From: Mucilaginibacter geliditolerans
Lineage (GTDB): Bacteria; Bacteroidota; Bacteroidia; Sphingobacteriales; Sphingobacteriaceae
DNA length: 64,000 nucleotides
Direction: 5' to 3'
Assembly: GCF_014200495.1 (NCBI RefSeq)
Contig: NZ_JACHBY010000003.1
Location: 186,001-250,000, forward strand
The notes under the pieces were generated by a model. That model was given only the letters and a program-made list of their open reading frames with translations, did not search any database and was not told where the DNA came from. Below are positions 46,349-56,127 of the stretch, piece by piece (position 1 is the stretch's first letter; each line of letters starts with the position of its first letter). The position numbers and the translations under genes were made by a program.

Positions 46349-48235
46349 TTACATCACCCTAACCTTCAAATAACTCGGATGATCCTTTGAGGTATATACT
46401 TTATTGGTGGCCTTTTTAAAGTCGTTATCGCCGGCCTTCATAATATTTTCAAAAACCTGCGGGTTACGGTCTATCAGCGGGAACCAGGTGCTTTGTACCT
46501 GTACCATTATGCGGTGGCCTTTTTTAAAGGTATGCAGTACATCCTGCAACTCAAAGTTTACCGGGCTTATTTGGCCGGGTACAAATGGCTCTGGTTTATC
46601 AAAACCATTGCGGTATTTACCGCGCATAGCCTCGCTGCGTACCATTTGCTGATAGCCTGATAGGTGGGTATCCTTACCCGTAAATTTATTATCCTTTGTA
46701 GAATCGGGGTAAACATCAATTACCTTAACCACCCAGTCAGCGTCGGTTCCTGTAGTTGATACCTTTAGGTTGGCCCATATGTTACCTGCAAGCGTTACAT
46801 CATTATCCAGCACATCAGTTTCATAGGTTAACACATCAGGGCGGCGACTGGCAAAACGCTGGTCGGCGGTCATGTATTCACGCTTCATGTCGTTATCAAT
46901 TTGTTCTATAAACGGCACCGGTTTGTTTGGGTCTGATATAAAGGCGTCGTTATCATCGCCGGGATTTGTTGGCTCATCAAATGACAGCTTGCCTCCCGGT
47001 AAAAAGTACAGATTCTTTTCAACAGCTTCCTTTGGAGGCCATGTTTTGTAGTTTTTCCATTGATTTACACCGGTTGCAAAAGTTGAGATGCGTGGAATAT
47101 CAGTATCTGCTCCTTTTAAATAATGGTTAAAGAAAGCGAATTCGATTTTCTCGCGATAGTATTCTCCCTGCGCCCCATCGAATTGAACATCACCTAAATG
47201 ATCGCCTGGCCCGCGCGACCAGCCACCATGTACAAATGGCCCCATAGAGAAATATATTGGCGTGGTTGGGTTATTCTTTACCAATGTTTTATAGGTGTTT
47301 ATAGCGCCGTATAAGTCTTCGGCATCATACCAGCCACCTGTAACCAGTACAGCAGTTTTAATATCGTGCAGATGAGTTAATACATTACGGTCCTTCCAGT
47401 GCTGGTCATAATCGGGATGCTCCAGCATTTCGTTCCACAAGCGTACGGTATCCTTATAATTTTTAAGATAGATATCATTGGTATGCTTAACCGAACCCAT
47501 TTTAAAATAGTAATCGTAGCCATCTTCGGTACCAAAATCAACATTAAAGCCCTGGGCCTGGGTTGGTTTATCATCCTGTCTGTTGGTAAAAAAAGGGTAG
47601 AAACCAAAATTGGCCACCAGCATAAAGGCGCCGTTATGAAAAGCGTCATCGCGGTAGAGGTCAGCAATTGGCGCCTGTGGTGATGCCGCTACCAATGCCG
47701 GGTGACGGCTCAGTAATGAGGTGGTAGTATAAAAACCGGGGTATGAAATTCCCCAAACGCCCACTTTACCGTTGTTGTTAGGGATGTGCTTTAACAGCCA
47801 GTCGATAGTATCATAAGTATCGGTTCCTTCATCAACGTCTTTCTTTGATTTATGCGATTCCAGTTCAGGGGTCATTTCCTGGTAAATGCCTTCGCTCATC
47901 CAGCGACCGCGCACATCCTGGTAAACAAATATGTAGCCATCATGCGTAAATAACGACGACGGGCCAAGACTGCCTTTGTATTTATCCGTACCGTAAGGAG
48001 CAACGCTGTAAGGCGTGCGGTCCATCATGATAGGATATTTTTTTGATTGATCTTTAGGTACGTAAACCGATGTGAACAGCTTTTTGCCATCGCGCATGGG
48101 TATCTGGTATTCGTACTTGGTGTAGTTAGCCTTTATATAGTCGGCATCCGGACTTTGAAATCTCTGTGCGGAAACATTAAAAGAAGTAGCAGCAAAAAGC
48201 ATTATGCTTAAAGCGATGAGGAGGTATTTCTTCAT
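46349..48235 (-). CDS. CocE/NonD-family secreted hydrolase (X-Pro dipeptidyl-peptidase S15 type)
   Basis: 628 aa with a signal peptide (KKYLLIALSIMLFAATSFNVSA). The alpha/beta hydrolase core has the nucleophile Ser in WGISYPGFYT (about residue 170). An Asp lies in the GGWYDAEDLYG region, and a His in MGPFVHGGWSRGPGDHLG. A C-terminal jelly-roll domain follows (ANLKVSTTGTDADWVVKVIDVYPD). This layout matches S15 and CocE/NonD acyl hydrolases and peptidases; the substrate is probably an ester, amide or peptide but is not determined. Confidence 0.9.
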   Translation of the reverse strand: MKKYLLIALSIMLFAATSFNVSAQRFQSPDADYIKANYTKYEYQIPMRDGKKLFTSVYVPKDQSKKYPIMMDRTPYSVAPYGTDKYKGSLGPSSLFTHDGYIFVYQDVRGRWMSEGIYQEMTPELESHKSKKDVDEGTDTYDTIDWLLKHIPNNNGKVGVWGISYPGFYTTTSLLSRHPALVAASPQAPIADLYRDDAFHNGAFMLVANFGFYPFFTNRQDDKPTQAQGFNVDFGTEDGYDYYFKMGSVKHTNDIYLKNYKDTVRLWNEMLEHPDYDQHWKDRNVLTHLHDIKTAVLVTGGWYDAEDLYGAINTYKTLVKNNPTTPIYFSMGPFVHGGWSRGPGDHLGDVQFDGAQGEYYREKIEFAFFNHYLKGADTDIPRISTFATGVNQWKNYKTWPPKEAVEKNLYFLPGGKLSFDEPTNPGDDNDAFISDPNKPVPFIEQIDNDMKREYMTADQRFASRRPDVLTYETDVLDNDVTLAGNIWANLKVSTTGTDADWVVKVIDVYPDSTKDNKFTGKDTHLSGYQQMVRSEAMRGKYRNGFDKPEPFVPGQISPVNFELQDVLHTFKKGHRIMVQVQSTWFPLIDRNPQVFENIMKAGDNDFKKATNKVYTSKDHPSYLKVRVM

Positions 48236-48357
48236 TATCAGTCAGTTTGTAAAACGTTAAAAGTACATAATAAAATAAAAAAGGCCCGAAAAATCGGAGC
48301 CTATTTATGAAATTGCTTTGAATCCACTATCTTACCGTACTTTTCATAAATAGCTAT

Positions 48358-48720
48358 ATGAATATTGAAACAGTTAAAAAACATGCCCAGGAATGGATAG
48401 AAGCATGGAACCAAAAAAACATTGAAGGTATAATGATTCATTATGCTGATGATGTAGAATTTGCAGCTATTACCGTCACCAAAAGATGGGATATCCCAAA
48501 TGGTATCTTAAATGGTAAAGCAGCACTCAAAAAACATTTTTTGAAAGGCATAGAACTCGCCCCTACACTTAAATTCGAGCTTGTTGATGTGTTAGTTGCA
48601 CCAGACAGCTTTGGCATACTTTATAAAAGAGAAACCGGCGCTTTCGTAACAGATATAATCACCTTTGATGAAAATAATAATGTTAAAACAGCGAAGGCAT
48701 TTTATGGGACTATGCCATAA
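48358..48720 (+). CDS. SnoaL/NTF2-like protein
   Basis: 120 aa. HAQEWIEAWNQKNIEGIMIHYADDVEF is the opening of the cone-shaped NTF2/SnoaL-like fold, with a later LNGKAALKKHF helix. Such proteins are small enzymes or binding proteins. No catalytic residues can be confidently named. Cytoplasmic; single gene with its own terminator. Confidence 0.78.
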   Translation: MNIETVKKHAQEWIEAWNQKNIEGIMIHYADDVEFAAITVTKRWDIPNGILNGKAALKKHFLKGIELAPTLKFELVDVLVAPDSFGILYKRETGAFVTDIITFDENNNVKTAKAFYGTMP

Positions 48721-48732
48721 ATGCTTATAAAA

Positions 48733-48763
48733 TAAAAAAGCTCCCATCAGGAGCCTTTTTATT
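48733..48763 (+). terminator. Terminator after the SnoaL-like gene
   Basis: Stem AAAAGCTCC/GGAGCCTTTT (one mismatch) with a 5-nt loop, followed by T-rich sequence. Confidence 0.75.
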
Positions 48764-48772
48764 TTATGCTGT

Positions 48773-48860
48773 GTCATTTCTAACAATAGAGAGAACTCTT
48801 CTTCGACTTGCATTTTCGTCATGCATCTTGAAGAAGAGTTCTCCCTACGGTCGAAATGAC
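48773..48860. repeat. GTCATTTC...GAAATGAC palindromic element
   Basis: 88-bp imperfect palindrome: outer ends GTCATTTC/GAAATGAC, inner GAGAACTCTTCTTC/GAAGAAGAGTTCTC. It lies between two convergent genes (SnoaL-like and pgk). The CTCCCTACGGTCG segment recurs at about 53592-53606. Confidence 0.75.
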
Positions 48861-48875
48861 AATGGGGGTTAATTA

Positions 48876-50066
48876 TTATTCGTTTATCGCTTTAACGCCC
48901 GGCAATTCTTTACCTTCCATATATTCCAGCAAAGCGCCGCCACCTGTTGATACGTAGCTAACTTCATCAGTCATGCCAAACTTAGCAACTGCAGCAGCCG
49001 AATCGCCGCCACCTATCAATGAAAAAGCGCCATTTTCGGTAGCTTTTGCAACTGCTTCAGCAATGGCTTTGGTACCGATTAAAAATTTCTCCATTTCAAA
49101 TACACCCATCGGGCCATTCCATAAAATGGTTTTCGATTCCTCAACTACTTTACTAAACAACTTAATTGTTTCAGGACCGATATCCAGGCCCATCCAGCCG
49201 TCAGGTATCTCGCCTGTTTTGGCTAAGCCGGTATGCGCATCGTTTGAAAACGCATCGGCCGTAACATTATCAACTGGCAGCAACAGGTTTACGCCTTTAT
49301 CTTTAGCTTTTTGCCTAAGGCTTAGGGCCAGTTCTAATTTATCGGCTTCAACCAATGAGGTACCTATATTACCACCGTCAGCTTTAGCAAAAGTATAAGC
49401 CATACCACCACCAATGATCAGATTATCTACCTTATCCAGCAGTTTTTCTATCAGTTCAATTTTATCAGATACTTTTGAACCGCCCATAATAGCCGTAAAA
49501 GGCTTAGGAGCATTATTCAGTATTTTTTCGGCATTGGCAAGCTCGCCTGCCATCAGGTAACCAAAGTATTTGGCATTAGGGAAAAACTGTGCTATAACCG
49601 ATGTTGAAGCGTGCGCGCGATGAGCTGTACCAAAGGCATCGTTCACATAAACATCGCCTAAAGCAGCCAGTTTTTTTGCGAACTCAACATCGCCCTTTTC
49701 TTCTTCTTTATAAAAACGCAGATTCTCTAATAAAAGCACTTCGCCTTTTGATAGTTTTTTTGCTTTTTCAATCGCATCTTCGCCAATGCAATCATTAGCA
49801 AACTCAACTTCCTGGCCAAGCAGATCAGACAGGTGAGGCACCAGGTGCTTTAATGAGTATTTATCTGTAGGACCATCTTTTGGTCTGCCCAGGTGCGACA
49901 TTAATATCACGGCACCACCATCTTTTAAGATCTTTTTGATGGTTGGCAAAGCAGCCGTCATACGGTTATCATCGGTGATATTAAAATTCTCATCTAATGG
50001 CACATTAAAATCCACCCTGATAAGCGCCCTTTTTCCGGCAAAGTTAATTTGATCTATAGTTTTCAT
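48876..50066 (-). CDS. pgk: Phosphoglycerate kinase
   Basis: 396 aa, the normal length. [55 protein letters not shown] and [16 protein letters not shown] glycine loop ([17 protein letters not shown]) are the family marks. It transfers phosphate between 1,3-bisphosphoglycerate and ADP in glycolysis. Expressed alone; gap lies 1.5 kb away on the same strand but is separated by other genes. Confidence 0.97.
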   Translation of the reverse strand: MKTIDQINFAGKRALIRVDFNVPLDENFNITDDNRMTAALPTIKKILKDGGAVILMSHLGRPKDGPTDKYSLKHLVPHLSDLLGQEVEFANDCIGEDAIEKAKKLSKGEVLLLENLRFYKEEEKGDVEFAKKLAALGDVYVNDAFGTAHRAHASTSVIAQFFPNAKYFGYLMAGELANAEKILNNAPKPFTAIMGGSKVSDKIELIEKLLDKVDNLIIGGGMAYTFAKADGGNIGTSLVEADKLELALSLRQKAKDKGVNLLLPVDNVTADAFSNDAHTGLAKTGEIPDGWMGLDIGPETIKLFSKVVEESKTILWNGPMGVFEMEKFLIGTKAIAEAVAKATENGAFSLIGGGDSAAAVAKFGMTDEVSYVSTGGGALLEYMEGKELPGVKAINE

Positions 50067-50274
50067 ATTGTTTTTGTTCAGTGCTGTTAATTGGGCGCCA
50101 AATTCAGCATTTTAATTGTAAAACAGGAAATAATGATGCACTAATTGCACGAATTCAGCGAATAACACCAATTTATACTACAGACTCTTTATTAGTAATA
50201 ACTTCCTGTATTCGCGAAATTCGGGTTTCAATCATTTCATTCGTGTAATTCGTACCAATTTGTGTAATTCGTGT
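50067..50274. other. Intergenic region with repeated ATTCG(T/C)G words
   Basis: Between about 50147 and 50275 the words ATTCGTGTAATTCGT, ATTCGCGAAATTCGGG and CGAATTCAGCGAA recur in both orientations, forming an imperfect palindrome over 120 bp. No gene. The pgk promoter is expected at the left end. Confidence 0.5.
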
Positions 50275-50709
50275 TTACATTATTTTTAAATACATAACAT
50301 GGTGCGGGCCAATGCCTTTTATATCAAACTCGGGCGAAACTATTTCAAATCCGCCATCCATATAAAATTTAAGTGCTTTTTTACGGGCATTGCACCATAT
50401 ATAATTGGCTTTTTGCCCGCGCAGATAAACAATAGCAAAATTCAAAAGCAGTGTACCTAAACCTTTGCCACGATATTGTTCCAGCGTAGCCATACCCCTT
50501 AATTGATAACCAGTGCCCGCAAACTCCTTATAATTTTGAGGATGTAATGACACTACACTTGCCAGTTGCCCGGCAGCATAATAACCAAGGTGAAAAGCCC
50601 CCGGAACAGTATCAGTTGGGAAACGGCATTCATTCAATTCAAGTTTCCCCTCACGCAATACAATGTTGCGTACAGCCAGTAGTTCGTCGGGCTCAATAAA
50701 ATTTATCAT
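50275..50709 (-). CDS. GNAT-family N-acetyltransferase
   Basis: 144 aa. The acetyl-CoA loop is EQYRGKGLGTLLL (Q/R-x-x-G-x-G/A motif A), preceded by the strand YQLRGMATL and followed by WCNARKKALKFYMDGGFE (motif B). This is the complete minimal GNAT fold. The acceptor amine is unknown. Cytoplasmic; stands alone. Confidence 0.88.
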   Translation of the reverse strand: MINFIEPDELLAVRNIVLREGKLELNECRFPTDTVPGAFHLGYYAAGQLASVVSLHPQNYKEFAGTGYQLRGMATLEQYRGKGLGTLLLNFAIVYLRGQKANYIWCNARKKALKFYMDGGFEIVSPEFDIKGIGPHHVMYLKIM

Positions 50710-50926
50710 ATAGGTATTAATGGCGACTTATTTCCTCAACTTGTGCATTTGCAGCCTGTGATTTCCCAAGTCTTTATTTTTTTGTGATACTTAATATTTA
50801 ATCAATGGATAACAATCACATACTTAATTAAGCAAAAACGGGGCTTATTTATCCATTTTCATTCAACCGTTATGGCATATAGCATAGTTATTGCAAACTA
50901 ACCTAATATATAACCATAACCATATA

Positions 50927-51541
50927 ATGAAACGTTTATTTTTAGGATTTTTAGTGATTGCAGCCATAACAAGCTGCAGAAAACATGGTGACCCGGTAAT
51001 CAATCCAGGGCCCATAGCTGTTAAGGCGTCAACAGATACCCTTACATCTATATACCAGATAATTTATAATGAGAGCGCGCAGAAGGTAATTACCAGTGTC
51101 TCGGGCGATACCTTAAAGATGTTGTACAATGAGGATGTAAGCGTTATGCTCCCAGTAAGAGGATTGGACCAATCATACGCCATACACTTATTCCAGGATT
51201 TTACCAAATCATCCCTTGATGGTGTTAGTTATATTACTTACGACCAATACAACGACACTAATCTTAACTGGGTTGATGACAACTTAAACAACGTAAAATT
51301 AAAGACGATAAGCGATACAACGGTAAACAAACAGCTACTTGCTAAAATACACGTACAACGTCCGTTCTATTTCAGCAAGCTGTACACCAGTTCAGCAGCG
51401 GCTACTGCAGCGCAAAAGGTGCTTTTAGCCAAAACTGCTGAAACCATCGGTTTCTCGGCTTATGTATATTTTGTTGATGTAAATTACCCAACTTATACAA
51501 GCAGCGCTAAAGTAGTTTACGTAAAGGCAGCATCTAATTAA
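50927..51541 (+). CDS. Hypothetical lipoprotein
   Basis: 204 aa from ATG at 50927 (an upstream TTG would add 12 residues before the signal). The lipoprotein signal MKRLFLGFLVIAAITSC ends at Cys17. The mature part is Thr/Ser/Asn-rich with a short repeat-free beta-like pattern and no recognised domain. It is converging on gap: the last 8 nt overlap the end of that gene on the other strand. Confidence 0.65.
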   Translation: MKRLFLGFLVIAAITSCRKHGDPVINPGPIAVKASTDTLTSIYQIIYNESAQKVITSVSGDTLKMLYNEDVSVMLPVRGLDQSYAIHLFQDFTKSSLDGVSYITYDQYNDTNLNWVDDNLNNVKLKTISDTTVNKQLLAKIHVQRPFYFSKLYTSSAAATAAQKVLLAKTAETIGFSAYVYFVDVNYPTYTSSAKVVYVKAASN

Positions 51542-52529
51542 GTTTACTGATCTCGTCAACAAGATCAACCAAGCGGCTGGAATAACCCATTTCGTTATCG
51601 TACCAGCCAACAACTTTTGTCAACCCACCAATTACTGAGGTAAGCTGCGCATCAAAAATACAGCTGTGCGGGTTACCCAGTATATCGGTTGACACGATAG
51701 GATCTTCAGTATATTCCAGTATATCTTTCATTGGCCCCCAGGCCGCCTGTTTAAAGGCTTCATTAATTTCATGAACTGTTGGCTGCTTTTTTAAACTACA
51801 GGTAAAATCAGTTAAAGAACCATTCAATACCGGAACACGGATACCCGCTCCGCCAAGCTTACCATTTAAATGCGGAAAAATAGCTGTAATAGCTTTTGCT
51901 GCCCCGGTACTTGTTGGGATAATGGATGCTGATGCTGCCCTGGCCCTGCGCAGGTCCTTATGCGGTGCATCGTGCAGGCTTTGGTCGCCCGTCATGGAGT
52001 GTACAGTGGTGATGTAGCCATCAATAATCCCCCAGTTCTCATCCAATATTTTTACCATTACAGCAACGTTGTTGGTTGTGCACGATGCATTGGACAATAC
52101 AGGCGAATGCAAATCAACCAAACCATCGTTTACGCCCAGCACCACAGTAGGCACACTTCTGTCTGCCGAAGGCGCCGAAATAATTACCTGCTTTGCTCCT
52201 GCGGCTAAATGCTGCTCAGCCCCAATACGTGAAGTAAATTTCCCGGTTGATTCAATAACCAGGTCGATACCCAGTTCTTTCCAAGGCAACAGCGATGGGT
52301 CGCGCTCTACCAGGATCTTTATTTTTTTACCATTGATATACAGGTTGTCATCCTCGGCAGTAACCGTACCATTAAAGCCACGGTGTACCGAGTCGTATTT
52401 AAACAAATGGGCAAGTGTTTGCGCATCGGTAAGATCGTTGATAGCAACAACCTCAATACCGGGCTTAGCTATAATATTCCTTAAAAATATTCTCCCTATC
52501 CTTCCGAATCCGTTTATGGCAATTTTCAT
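51534..52529 (-). CDS. gap: Glyceraldehyde-3-phosphate dehydrogenase
   Basis: 331 aa. The NAD-binding start is KIAINGFGRIGRIFLRN, the catalytic cysteine is Cys150 in SNASCTTNN, and TVHSMTGDQ-x-HDAPHKDLRRAR and WYDNEMGYSSR are further family marks. It oxidises glyceraldehyde 3-phosphate to 1,3-bisphosphoglycerate, the substrate of Pgk. It overlaps the convergent lipoprotein gene by 8 nt and has a repeat-rich region before its start. Confidence 0.96.
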   Translation of the reverse strand: MKIAINGFGRIGRIFLRNIIAKPGIEVVAINDLTDAQTLAHLFKYDSVHRGFNGTVTAEDDNLYINGKKIKILVERDPSLLPWKELGIDLVIESTGKFTSRIGAEQHLAAGAKQVIISAPSADRSVPTVVLGVNDGLVDLHSPVLSNASCTTNNVAVMVKILDENWGIIDGYITTVHSMTGDQSLHDAPHKDLRRARAASASIIPTSTGAAKAITAIFPHLNGKLGGAGIRVPVLNGSLTDFTCSLKKQPTVHEINEAFKQAAWGPMKDILEYTEDPIVSTDILGNPHSCIFDAQLTSVIGGLTKVVGWYDNEMGYSSRLVDLVDEISKLN

Positions 52530-52856
52530 GTTTTTAGTATCAGGTAGCTAGTATCAGGTAGCTAGATTCTTTTGTATCTGTCTTGATACTTGATACCCGC
52601 TACTTGATACTATTATAATACTGCAAAAATACGCAGCCTGATTTTAATAAAGGGATTATATTTTAGGGATGACGGTGAGTTGACTTAGATCGCCTCCGCT
52701 GACTCACCTCCCGACTATCACTGGGACTAAGTCGCTCGTCTGCCCTCTCTTCGCCTTCGGCGGAAAGGGGACCATAGGAATTATTTCTCCGCTTATTCAC
52801 GAGTTAACGTTTGACTAAGTAGCAGATTTATATATTTGTTTAAACTTTATCACTTG
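52530..52856. repeat. Intergenic region with STR-like and decayed palindromic repeats
   Basis: 52537-52563 holds two direct copies of GTATCAGGTAGCTA, answered at about 52586-52613 by TACTTGATACCCGCTACTTG in inverted sense. 52690-52770 is a decayed copy of the GACTCACCCC nested palindrome (CTCTCTTCGCCTTCGGCGGAAAGG). No gene. Promoters of gap and of the next secreted protein must lie here. Confidence 0.55.
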
Positions 52857-53477
52857 ATGAAATACCCAATCACTCTTTTCCTGCCAATTTTATTATTAAT
52901 CACTTTTACTTCTAACGGACAAGTAAAACCCTATAAAATAAACAAGGATAATATTACATCCGGACAATACGAGGAAGTAAAACTATCATACGATAGTATT
53001 TCAAAAACCTTAACCGGCATAATTGAATCTCAAGAAGGTATGTTTAGCTGTTCTGTTTTCTTTACCGGAAAGATGGTTAAAGATACCTTAGATAAATATA
53101 TTTTAAAGGCATACCCTTACGGGTTAACGGATAACGCAGGATATCCCGGAACACTAATTTTCAAACATGGCCGGAATGGGCATAATGGCGAAATCGAAAT
53201 TCAGTTAAGTGAATCAGGGGCGTGTCAGAATTTTATGGACTTGGCAAGGGGCATACCTTTCTCCTTAGAGAAAAAAGTTACCTATAAGAAATTCAGCATG
53301 ATAAGATCGAAAAAGGCTATTGCCTATACTGATAGTTTAATCACAAACAAAAAAGGGTATTTTGTACAAGGAGACTTTGTGTCAGTTATTACGGAGAATA
53401 AAAATTGCTGTTATGTGCAATATTTGGAGAAGCCCTCATTTAAAGCCTGGATAAAGAAATCAGACTTAATTCTATAA
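52857..53477 (+). CDS. Secreted hypothetical protein with a C-terminal SH3-like end
   Basis: 206 aa from ATG at 52857, followed directly by a signal peptide (KYPITLFLPILLLITFTSNG). The mature protein is beta-rich. The last 40 residues (GYFVQGDFVSVITENKNCCY ... FKAWIKKSDLIL) look like a bacterial SH3 domain, often used to bind cell wall. No overall family recognised. AT-rich relative to gap. Confidence 0.6.
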   Translation: MKYPITLFLPILLLITFTSNGQVKPYKINKDNITSGQYEEVKLSYDSISKTLTGIIESQEGMFSCSVFFTGKMVKDTLDKYILKAYPYGLTDNAGYPGTLIFKHGRNGHNGEIEIQLSESGACQNFMDLARGIPFSLEKKVTYKKFSMIRSKKAIAYTDSLITNKKGYFVQGDFVSVITENKNCCYVQYLEKPSFKAWIKKSDLIL

Positions 53478-53668
53478 TTTCAACAATACCTCCTTTTGCC
53501 CGCCCGTTCAAGCGTGGACGCTTGAACGGGCGGGAGAGCGGACCTGCTAATCGGGGATTATTAATGCTATTATTTGTCCAATGGCATTAATGAGCTCCCT
53601 ACGGTCGGTTGTGTTCGTTCCTCGCAATGACGCTTGGTGAGAATTGGAAAATTGCAAATTATTAATTC
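53478..53668. repeat. Palindromes downstream of the secreted protein
   Basis: 53499-53534 is a perfect 16-bp stem (CCCGCCCGTTCAAGCG and complement) with a 4-nt loop. 53592-53632 joins a CTCCCTACGGTCG piece (as at 48841) to a GTTCCTCGCAATGACG piece (solo half of the 34419 family), so it is a chimeric or eroded element. Confidence 0.65.
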
Positions 53669-54292
53669 TTAATATACCTTCTTATAAAACTCCTTCAATG
53701 CTCTGCCCGGATCAACTGCTTTATTAACTGCAGCCGATACTGCGATACCATAGATACCCGTTTCCAGCAAATGCTCTACATCGGTAAGCTGTATACCGCC
53801 TACCGCTATTGCAGGTATTTCAATATTATGCTTTTGTAACTGGCGGTAACCGTCAAAACCCAGCAGCGGACTATTATTCGGCTTGGTATCGGTATGCGCG
53901 AACGGACCGTAACCGCAATAATCAACCACTCCGGTAGCTTGTACCCGCAGCAAAGCATCAATATGGGTTGCTGAGCCGCCTAAGGTTTTATCCTCGCCTA
54001 TAACTTCGCGTATGGCTTTAAAATCAGCATCAAAATCTTCAATATGTACGCCCTGCGCATCAACCTGATCCAGTAAATGATAGTGGTTGGTGATAATTAG
54101 GGTTATACCCCACTCATCGCATATATCGGCTATCTGGGTTATTTCATCAATCAGTTCATCATCAGTTTTGGTAAGGCAACGGTATTGTAACCAGTTTGCC
54201 CCTGCGGCACAAGCTATCTCCGCCTGCTCAACATGTGTGCGATGCGGGAGATCCTGTGTGAGGTAATGGAATTTGGATATGTATTTTTTCAT
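53669..54292 (-). CDS. thiE: ThiE/TenI-like thiamine phosphate synthase
   Basis: 207 aa TIM barrel of the thiamine phosphate synthase/TenI group: QAEIACAAGANWLQYRCLTK, ITLIITNHYHLLDQVDAQGV, and CGYGPFAHTDTKPN, IPAIAVGGIQ. ThiE joins HMP-PP and thiazole phosphate. Some canonical pyrophosphate-contact spacing differs (QYRCLTK in place of QxRxK, and GVHIEDFD in place of GVHLGQxD). A TenI-like aminotransferase-free or alternative role is possible. It is not in a thi operon, but a TPP-riboswitch gene is 4.8 kb away with only pafA between. Confidence 0.75.
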   Translation of the reverse strand: MKKYISKFHYLTQDLPHRTHVEQAEIACAAGANWLQYRCLTKTDDELIDEITQIADICDEWGITLIITNHYHLLDQVDAQGVHIEDFDADFKAIREVIGEDKTLGGSATHIDALLRVQATGVVDYCGYGPFAHTDTKPNNSPLLGFDGYRQLQKHNIEIPAIAVGGIQLTDVEHLLETGIYGIAVSAAVNKAVDPGRALKEFYKKVY

Positions 54293-54298
54293 TATTCT

Positions 54299-54410
54299 TA
54301 GTCCGGAAGTCGGAAAGACCGAAAGTCCGGAAGTTTATTTATTTTACTTAAGAGCTGCTCATTGCAGCTATATTACTTTCGGACTTACCGACTTCCCCGA
54401 CTTTCGGACT
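54299..54410. repeat. AGTCCGGAAGTC palindromic element
   Basis: 112 bp between thiE and pafA, with repeated GAAAGTCCGG/CCGGAC and CCGACTTTCGGACT words in opposite orientation. The sister element is at 59387-59477. Confidence 0.75.
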
Positions 54411-54417
54411 ACAAAAA

Positions 54418-56127
54418 CTATTTTTTTATCACCTCACTTATCGGCACACCAATACTACCGTTTGGTGCTTGTATGTGTAATAACGCGGCAATGGTTGGTG
54501 CAATATCTGTCATATGTGTTTCGCGGGTGGCGCTGCCGTGGTTAATACCCCAGCCCATAAATACCAGCGGAATATGGTTATCATATGGGTTCCAGGTGCC
54601 GTGCGTGGTGCCTGTTGGACCGCCATCGCCCGAGCCGTGGCCTGTAAACCAAGGCGGATCAAGTATAATTTGTATCGCACCACTATTTTTTGCGCTGTAA
54701 CCATTAATAATACGGGTGCGCAGCTGTTCAGGAATATTTGCTGATTGTGCTTTGGCCATATCGACTGCAAAGGCTACATAAGGCAGTTTTTGCAGGTATT
54801 TAATACATTCTTTTTTTACCGCATCTTCATCAAGGTGCAGGTAATTCAGAATGCGATAATTCAGGTTCACCTGGTAATTGCCTAAGCTTATAACCAATGA
54901 ATCAACCTTAAATTTATCCAGCAAAACTTTGTTCAGATCTTTTAAAGTTGCAGCCTCATCCCATGTACCCGCCGGGATATTATGGTCATTTAAAAATGCG
55001 GTGTTATGTGCAGCGCCGTGGTCGGCAGTCAGGAATACGGTGTAATTACCTTTACCAACCTTAGCATCAAGGAAAGTTAAAAAGTTTGCGATCTCGCGAT
55101 CCAAACGCAGGTAGGTATCTTCAATCTCAACCGCGTTTATACCAAACTGGTGGCCGATATAATCAGGCGATGATAAGCTCATGGCTAAAAAATCGGTTAC
55201 ATCATGCTGGCCCAACTGCTCGCCATTGATAGCTGCAACCGCCATATCAAGCGTTATGGTATTACCATAAGGTGTTGAGCGGATCAGGCCTAAACCTGCT
55301 GATTTATATAAGACCGATGTTTTTACCGGTAAGGTAGGCGCATCAGTTCCTTTAAATTTGCCTTCGTATTTGCTGTTATCAGGTGTGCTTTGTACGTAGG
55401 TGTCAATAGGATAAAGTGTGTTCCAATCAAGTTTTAAATAAGTTTCAGCCAGTTTTTGATCATTAAAATCTTTTGCCCATTGAGGCAGGTCCTGCATATA
55501 ATAGGTGCTGGTGATCCAGTTTCCGGTTTTATCATCAAACCAATAAGCGGCATTTGCGGTATGGCCTGCAGGTAAAATCCCTCCGCGGTCTTTTAACGCG
55601 ATGCCTATAACCTTCGAGCGGAAATTAGTGGCCAGTCTTAACTCATCTGTAACAGTAGTCGTCAGCAAATTACGTGGCGACATCTGCCCTGCCTTTGATG
55701 TGCTGCCAACTGTTTGTACGCTGGTATCCTCGGCGCAATACATTGATTTACCGGTAGCCTGTATAATAAAATCATTACCCGCAATGCCATGTATAGCCGG
55801 CACCGAGCCGGTATATATACAGCTATGGCCGGGACCGGTAAATGTTGGTATATAATCAACCTGGGTATTTTCGCAGCTAAAACCTTCGTTAAGCAAACGT
55901 TTAAAACCATTATTCTGATAGCGATCATAAAAGCGGTACAGGTAATCCCAGCGCATTTGATCAACCACTATGCCTACAACCAGTTTTGGGCGGGGCAAGG
56001 AACTATCATTCGGAACTATCCCTCCAAAGTTATCTACGACATAGTGCGTTTTTTTCTTTTTTGTTTGTGCCGATACGGTTAGTACCGTGCACGAGAACGC
56101 TAAGAAAAGCAGGTATTTAATTTTCAT
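54418..56127 (-). CDS. pafA: PafA-type alkaline phosphatase family protein
   Basis: 569 aa with a signal peptide (KIKYLLFLAFSCTVLTVSAQ). The nucleotide pyrophosphatase/phosphodiesterase superfamily core has VGIVVDQMRWDYLYR (metal Asp56), PTFTGPGHSCIYTGS (nucleophile Thr in this segment), FLTADHGAAH and FTGHGSGDGGPTGTTHGTWNPYDNHIPLVFMG. PafA-like enzymes are periplasmic or secreted phosphate-irrepressible phosphatases that hydrolyse many phosphomonoesters. It lies between the ThiE-like gene and the TPP-controlled receptor. Confidence 0.9.
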   Translation of the reverse strand: MKIKYLLFLAFSCTVLTVSAQTKKKKTHYVVDNFGGIVPNDSSLPRPKLVVGIVVDQMRWDYLYRFYDRYQNNGFKRLLNEGFSCENTQVDYIPTFTGPGHSCIYTGSVPAIHGIAGNDFIIQATGKSMYCAEDTSVQTVGSTSKAGQMSPRNLLTTTVTDELRLATNFRSKVIGIALKDRGGILPAGHTANAAYWFDDKTGNWITSTYYMQDLPQWAKDFNDQKLAETYLKLDWNTLYPIDTYVQSTPDNSKYEGKFKGTDAPTLPVKTSVLYKSAGLGLIRSTPYGNTITLDMAVAAINGEQLGQHDVTDFLAMSLSSPDYIGHQFGINAVEIEDTYLRLDREIANFLTFLDAKVGKGNYTVFLTADHGAAHNTAFLNDHNIPAGTWDEAATLKDLNKVLLDKFKVDSLVISLGNYQVNLNYRILNYLHLDEDAVKKECIKYLQKLPYVAFAVDMAKAQSANIPEQLRTRIINGYSAKNSGAIQIILDPPWFTGHGSGDGGPTGTTHGTWNPYDNHIPLVFMGWGINHGSATRETHMTDIAPTIAALLHIQAPNGSIGVPISEVIKK

